Shown piece by piece: positions 44,851 to 64,000 of a DNA stretch of 64,000 bases. The notes under the pieces were generated by a model, which had not been told where the DNA came from, ran no database searches, and saw only the letters and a program-made list of their open reading frames with translations. Within the stretch, counting starts at the first letter, position 1. Each line of letters opens with the position of its first letter. The position numbers and the translations under genes were made by a program. Source of the DNA: Pogona vitticeps (lineage: Eukaryota > Chordata > Lepidosauria > Squamata > Agamidae); assembly GCF_051106095.1 (NCBI RefSeq), contig NC_135786.1, positions 15,956,501 through 16,020,500 on the forward strand, written 5' to 3'.

Positions 44851-46299
44851 AATCAAAAGTGTTTCCCAGGCTAAGTATTTGCTCTACTTTAAAGACCAGC
44901 TTCTGCATGGATCTCACCAGAAAGCTTCCCCGATATTGTTACTCGTACCTCGCTTTGCACCGGTTTAGGGTGGTTTCCCAGAGAAGTATCAGTCCAGCTT
45001 TGTTATAACTGTTGCTATCAGGACAGGACTTGGGGTCTATGCTGGCTATTGACCTTGCCGCTTGCGTTGGATTTGACACAGATAAAAATCAAAGTAAACA
45101 CTGTTGACTACATGACATAAAGCTAAGTGTATGGAAGCCTGGTATTTTTCACTGACAAATTATTTCTTTTTGTTCAGTGGATGGGAGAGAGTCTATTTTG
45201 CTCAAATTAAGCTAGTGGTGGTTTTTCCCCACCACTTTCCAACACATGTATCCACCTGATCCAATGTAAAGGAGCAGCTGCAGGGTTGTCAACGGGCTCC
45301 CCTCGACTAAGCTATTGTTTCCATATTTCCAAATAATTTTCTTTCTTCTTAAAATTATGCGCTGTAACACTTTACCAAATAAGCACTATGGCATTTTGCA
45401 ATAATAACAATATTTTTTAAAATTAAATTACAAAATGAAGGGAAGAGGTGGACCCAGTAGAAATCAATGACTTCAGCAAAGATCCTTTCTATTGCAGCTT
45501 TCTGTCTCGATTCCCTTGTCAGAAGGATAATTGTTCATATTGGTGTGAACAGCTACTGCAATTTCACCCACAGAAAGCAGCACGGATTTCGCTTGAAACA
45601 CTTGGAAGCAAGCCAGGTTCTCCACGCTCTGTAGCTGCATCCTTCTTCTCTTGCAAAAGTCTTTAAAACTGCAGCCTTATTTTATGTATAAAGTGGGGGA
45701 GGGGGTGTCCCAAACCTGTTTTACACCATAGTTTCTAAATATGCCACTGCATAAAACTACACTAATCCAAAATAACTAGCACTCCTAGGTTAGTTCCAGA
45801 GGGTACCTACTTCCAACATAATAAGAAAGGTATTGTGCAATGATTTTATTTACAAATTTACAAATGTTTACAGATTTAACGGATTCTTGGCATGCTTGAA
45901 AAGGAGGCTTTAATTGTGCAATATCTGCTTAATTCATGGAATTTTACCTGGGTGGAGGTGCTTGGACTTTCAATGTGTAGTTTCTCCCTGTGGTTTCCCA
46001 TTTCTTTTTGAACCTTTAAAAATCCCAACAACTTTTTTCAACTACTTTTTTTTCTGGTTAAAAAAAAAGTCCGTTATGCAAAACCTTTCTACAGTACAGT
46101 ACTTGGTAGTGCTATGGATCCTGTAGCAATGTGTGTAGAAGTATCCAATTCCTTGTTTTTTAAAAATGTATTTTAATATTTGCGTATTTTTTGAACTTGA
46201 AAAGCCAGGGAATTCCTTAAATAGATCAACGCAGTTATGTTTATTAATGAGGAAAAGAAAGCTCGGTTAATCAATGCGATGCACTAATACGCCCTAATT
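44851..46299. other. No gene seen
   Basis: AT-rich DNA left of the CpG block, short frames only. Confidence 0.55.
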
Positions 46300-47080
46300 A
46301 AGGCATACGGCCTTGGGAGTCGCTGAACCGTTCGTTCCTGATTACTTCGGGCGAAAAACCCTGGACTGCAGCCAGGTAGGGCGAACTTAGGTATGCTTAC
46401 TTGCGAGTAAGCCCCTCGTGAGGCTTTACCCACAGCTAAGGTTCCACCATAGGTGCAAACGTAGCTGCCCAGATACATTTACAGTACTGTTCGTCTCTTA
46501 ACCTGGAAAGAACGGCGCCCTCCGGTAAGAACGCCTACTCGCGAGTAAGCCCCTTTCTCCTCCATCGGTGTTTATTCCTACTTTGGGCGGCTGCTCATCC
46601 CGCACGCCTGGACCTGCGTGCAGTTCAACCCTCGAGGGAGACCCTTCTGAGTGGGGTATTACTCTCGAGGAAGCGCACGCTACACGCTTTCCTCCTTGGT
46701 GCCCCCCCTTCCCATGGTTGCCAACGTTTGCTGGGCAAGCCAGCAAGAGACTCGCCTTGCACACCCGGCCGGGGTGGGCGCGCAAAATCCAGGCCCTCCT
46801 TGGGGGTGAGGCGAGAGGGCTCCCTTGCGGCAGGCCCGACGGGGGATCCAAAGAGGCTTCTGGGGGCGGCTGGGGGGTCTAGATCCAAGCAAGGGCGGGC
46901 TGGAGGAGGCCAGACGTACATGGAGAAGGAAAAAAAGATCGGGGCCTTTGTAGTTCAGGGGGTGAGGAGTATTTTAGAGATAAAACTGGCAGTAAGGGCT
47001 AGGATCGAGGCCCTTCACCCCTCGCAAATGGTAGGTCATCGGGCCCGATCCCGCCTTGCGTCAGAGTAACTTTGAATCGG
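46300..47080 (+). promoter_or_regulatory. CpG-rich block, candidate CTCFL promoter / first-exon region
   Basis: This is the only CpG-dense block between PCK1 and the first CTCFL coding exon. It has many CG dinucleotides and C/G runs, flanked by AT-rich DNA. Two near-identical words (GCGAGTAAGCCCCT) occur at about 46405 and 46541. No conserved reading frame is visible. The promoter role is inferred from composition and position upstream of CTCFL; strand is assumed from that gene. Confidence 0.4.
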
Positions 47081-48531
47081 GACCTCAGAGTGTGGAACTC
47101 GGAATAAAGACGCACGTCATCCCAGCTCAGAGTAGATAGATCCGAAGCACATTTCCTAAGGATTAAAGGCTACTGAATTCAGTGGGATTTGGTTATAATA
47201 AAGCAGGAACTAAATCAGATTGCTAACCCTTGCCCGGTTTTTTTTTCTCTCTGTCTCATTGAATGCAGTGGGGCTTTTCCGTGGATGAACGTGTCCAGGA
47301 TTGCCGTCTGCGTGGCAGCCCCAAACTGTGTTTGTGGAGTAAGTACTTCTGATTTTATTAGGGATAAACCTCAAGGGGTTTTATAAAATCGAATCTGTTG
47401 GCTCTAGGTTGCTTTGTAAATTCAGAATTCCCTAGACGGCATTGGAATTATTGTGACAGCAATAGATTGCAGTGTTGCATTCCATGTTCTGGGTGTGTGC
47501 GTGAGAGAGAGAAAAGCAAAAAAAATTAACATATAGTAACATGAAGATAAAAGAACATCTGAGCAATTTATCCACGGTACAAATTTTTTTCCTTAATAAT
47601 TCCTCCACTATATAAAGTGATGTTTCACTTATCATATCAAGACGCTGCCAGTTTATGATGATCCTGTGTGTTAGTGACTCCTGTGTGTTATTACCTGCCC
47701 TGGCTGGGTCTTGCAAACCCAAAGCTATGGCTTCCTTCCTTGAGTCCATCTAACAACTGGCGCTCACTTTCAAAGAAAGGTGTGCAAGATCAGGAAGAAA
47801 ATATTTAAAGGATGTGATTGCAGTTAAAACAATTTATGTGTCAGGGTGATCTGAGAATTGGAAATGAAGCAGAGAATAAAGTTGGGCTATCATTTGGCAA
47901 ATGAAAACAGGGATTTTGGAGTAGAGATTTTCAAACGAGGGTGGGGAGGAGTGGAAGTAGGACAAGATCCACTGTGCTGAACATTTGAGAAATTCAAAAT
48001 CCGGCCATGAAGTTAGTAGGATATACTCTGGGGTGGTGGTCTTGAAATTAATGAGGGAGATTATTAATATAAGGGATATAGGTTTGAATTCAGACATTCA
48101 GAGCAGCCTTCTTAATAGGTAGCAAAAGGTAAGCTTCCAAAGATTTTGGATAGCTCAGCAGTTTAGGTCTCTGGCTATGGAGCCAGAAGTTGGGAGTTCA
48201 AGACCATGGTACAAGTGTATATATTATTCGCTCCATTTGCACACATAAAATCCCTGCTTGGACACATTTGGGAGAAAGAAACCAAACCAAGTGAGTCAGG
48301 AAAAAGTACATGTTTAGACTAGGGTTTCCAAAATTCTATGGAGTTTTTAAACGGAACTGAGATGTGGAGATTTTGAAGAGATCTGATTTTTGAAGAATTA
48401 CCATTAATATGGTGGGACTTTCAAACAATGTGTTTGCCATGTAAAATTGGGTATTTGTTTATTATTGAATTGTTATTAAAACCCTAAGTCAGCAACTTGT
48501 TTTGAGCAAAGGACAGTTTTACATGGTGGCC
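47081..48531. other. No coding exon seen between CpG block and CR1 tail
   Basis: 47165-47235 and 47255-47340 are fragments of a common squamate repeat (gaattcagtgggatttggtt, gcagtggggcttttccgtgg). 47640-47760 is a scrap of another (ggtcttgcaaacccaaagct). Confidence 0.5.
48148..48212 (+). mobile_element. SINE head fragment
   Basis: tggatagctcagcagtttag and ggagccagaagttgggagtt then caagacc (A and B boxes). Confidence 0.6.
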
Positions 48532-49140
48532 TGAATCATGGAATAATGAAGTTGAACTGAAAGGAAGGGAGCTATAAGGCCATTGAATCCAACCGTGCTC
48601 AGTGCAGGAATACAAATTAAAGCAGATCTGCCAGAGGGTTGTCTAAATTTCTCTTGAATGCCTCCAGTGTTGGAGCACACACCACCTCTCAATGTAATTG
48701 ATTCCATTGCTGTACTGCTCTAACAGTTAGGAAGTTTTTTCTGATAATCAACCAAAATCTGTCTTCCTGTAATTTGAGCCCATTGTTGCATGTCCTGCAC
48801 TCTGGGATGATCAAGAACAGATCTTCACCCTCCTCAGTATGACATCCTTTCAAATATTTGAAAAGCACGTTTGTATCTCCCCCCTAGTCATATTTTCTAA
48901 AGGCTAAACATGCAGAGTTCTTTCAGTCTTTCTTCCTAGGGCTTGGTTTCCATGTCCCCTGATCATCCTTGTTTCCCTTCTCTGAACTTGTTCCAATTTG
49001 TTGGCATCCTTCTTGAAATGCGGTGTGCAGAACTGGGCACAATACTGCACTCCAGGTGAGGCCTAACCAGTGCCAGAGACACACTGCCAGCTGGACTACC
49101 ATCAAATCCTTTTAATCCTGTTTCCAAACTAATAACTGCC
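48532..49140 (-). mobile_element. CR1 LINE 3' end
   Basis: Same family as 6806-7150 but longer: gccattgaatccaaccgtgc, cctccagtgttggagcacac, then cttctctgaacttgttccaa and gtgcagaactgggcacaata. 5'-truncated, about 600 bases, lying upstream of the CTCFL N-terminal exon. Confidence 0.88.
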
Positions 49141-49910
49141 CACTTTTTCTATCTGATTTATCTTGTAATAATAATACCTTTATTGCCAATGCACATGTGT
49201 GCAGTGAAATTGAATGAGTCTCCGTTGGCACAACCACACAAAGCAGAAAAAACACAGAATACATTCAGATACAGAATAAAATATCAATCACTCTTTTCAA
49301 GGACTTGATACAAATAAAACCCCGCTTTTCCCAATAAGGAAATTTATGTATTAACAGGCATTCTGCTATTATATTATTAATTTATCTTAAACTGATGGAC
49401 ACAGGGAACAGAGGATTAGAGGAAACACTCATTGTCTAAAGTCATTACAGTACTAGTTTGCAGATGAATCACCTGTGGCAAGCCGGTTTGGACAGAGAGT
49501 AAATTCTTAGTAGTTATGAGAAATATGTGTCCCATCTAGAGTACTTCTGCAATGGTACATGTACTCAAATGGGTGAGGACCATTGCTTCGAATCATCTTT
49601 TGGGCTTAGGATTTGACAACTGGAATGAGATGGAAGGATAGGTTTATTTAGGACTAGCCTCACATACTTTGCTGCCTGAGCCAGATGTTGACATCCACGT
49701 GCATCAGGATGCATAAAGTCAGCCAAGTTATTTTGGAACACAAACCGTGGTGGATAATCATTGCCTTTTGTCCACCCTGACGCAAACTCCATCTGTGGCA
49801 ATTAAACAAACAAAATTGGCTGTTAATGGCAACTGCCATGGCTTTGTGTCCTCTCTTATGCGAGGCTTTGCTTCCTGTTCCTGGTGACTGTCTCCTCTCC
49901 CTTCGAATAG
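49141..49910. other. No gene seen, 5' flank of CTCFL coding exon
   Basis: AT-rich, ends in the pyrimidine-rich acceptor tract ctgtctcctctcccttc. An upstream coding exon holding the ATG was not found. Confidence 0.5.
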
Positions 49911-63407
<13,497 letters not shown>

Positions 63408-64000
63408 GTAAGTTTCATTCCTTCTTTGTTGGAAAAAAATATATATTCTGCGAAATCAATCAAATGTTGGGATGAGCATCATTATCAGATTTTGACTTGT
63501 GAAAGTGCTGTCCTAGATGCATTTTAATTCAGCTCGATTGTTCCCAATCAATAATTAACCTGGACTCTTTGCAACAAATAAACCATGATTCCTCCAGTGT
63601 GGGCAGCATGAAATATTTTTGATGCCGCCAGTAAGCCTCATTCCTGCTCCCCATACAAATCAGTTGCACTTAGGATGTTTGTTAATTTTTTTATTGTGTG
63701 TTATCAAATAATTTCTGATTTATGACAGCCCTATAAATTAAAAGACTTATTAAATGTTGACTCCCACAAACTCTCTGTATGTTTTCAGGTTCTGGTATAT
63801 CCGGAACAGCGTTGGTGATCTACGGTCTTTCCATTCTTGATTTGTAATGGCTTTGTTTGCACCTTTGTGTTTTGTACCATACTTGCCTTTCGTTTCTTCC
63901 TTGGTGGTTAACAGTGTGCATCAGTGACTAGATAATATCACAAAACAAAATTGTGCTGTCACATCAAGTCTATTTGTGGCTATTTGATTTAGTCACAGTG
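63408..64000. other. Start of the next CTCFL intron
   Basis: Begins gtaagtttc. No further exon before the window ends. A repeat scrap lies near 63710 (tgatttatgacagccctata). Confidence 0.6.

Noticed and set aside
47255-47345. A small coding exon (MNVSRIAVCVAAPNCVCG) with a gtaagt donor upstream of CTCFL
   Set aside because: The text matches a common squamate interspersed repeat, and joining it to 49911 would be out of frame.

Overview
This window is nuclear DNA of a vertebrate, almost certainly a squamate reptile (lizard or snake). The evidence is split genes with GT-AG introns, a full-length BovB LINE plus six cut-down BovB copies, CR1 and L2-like LINE tails, tRNA-derived SINEs including one of the Sauria type, Penelope-like remnants with hammerhead ribozyme motifs, and many short DNA transposons and tetranucleotide microsatellites. 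I cannot name the species.

Two host genes are supported. PCK1 (cytosolic GTP-dependent phosphoenolpyruvate carboxykinase) lies on the minus strand, with all nine coding exons between 3186 and 15157. They sum to exactly 622 codons plus stop, with exon lengths and phases matching the human gene as I remember it. Upstream I could place a non-coding first exon (about 16678-16772) and a promoter with a TATA box, a cAMP response element near -90, an NF1 palindrome, an HNF1-like P2 element and an upstream DR1, in the order known from the rat gene. CTCFL (BORIS, the germline paralogue of CTCF) lies on the plus strand from 49911 and runs off the right edge. Six coding exons are present: the N-terminal region, zinc fingers 1-6 and the first half of finger 7. 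The two genes are head to head, as they are on human chromosome 20q13.

Layout: 1-3185, PCK1 3' flank with an old RTE/BovB remnant. 3186-16772, PCK1, whose introns hold a CR1 tail, MITEs, a BovB stub, SINEs and a hammerhead-bearing Penelope remnant. 16773-17100, PCK1 promoter. 17100-46300, intergenic repeat-rich DNA with a 1009-residue open BovB LINE (33214-36243), an L2-like LINE tail, a GC-rich block (29470-30260) and an unassigned open stretch (32285-33195). 46300-47080, CpG-rich block, the likely CTCFL promoter region. 47080-49910, probable first intron or 5' flank with a CR1 tail. 49911-64000, CTCFL exons, with introns holding TA-flanked MITEs, a decayed second LINE (58672-60700), SINEs and BovB stubs.

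The two genes have unrelated jobs: PCK1 is the cytosolic gluconeogenic enzyme and CTCFL is a testis-type DNA-binding factor. Most of the window is mobile DNA. The observations most worth following are the hammerhead motif in PCK1 sense orientation, the inverted pair of hammerheads at 44.7 kb, the open BovB, the conserved PCK1 promoter architecture, the MITE families with readable target duplications, and the unassigned open frames at 32-33 kb.
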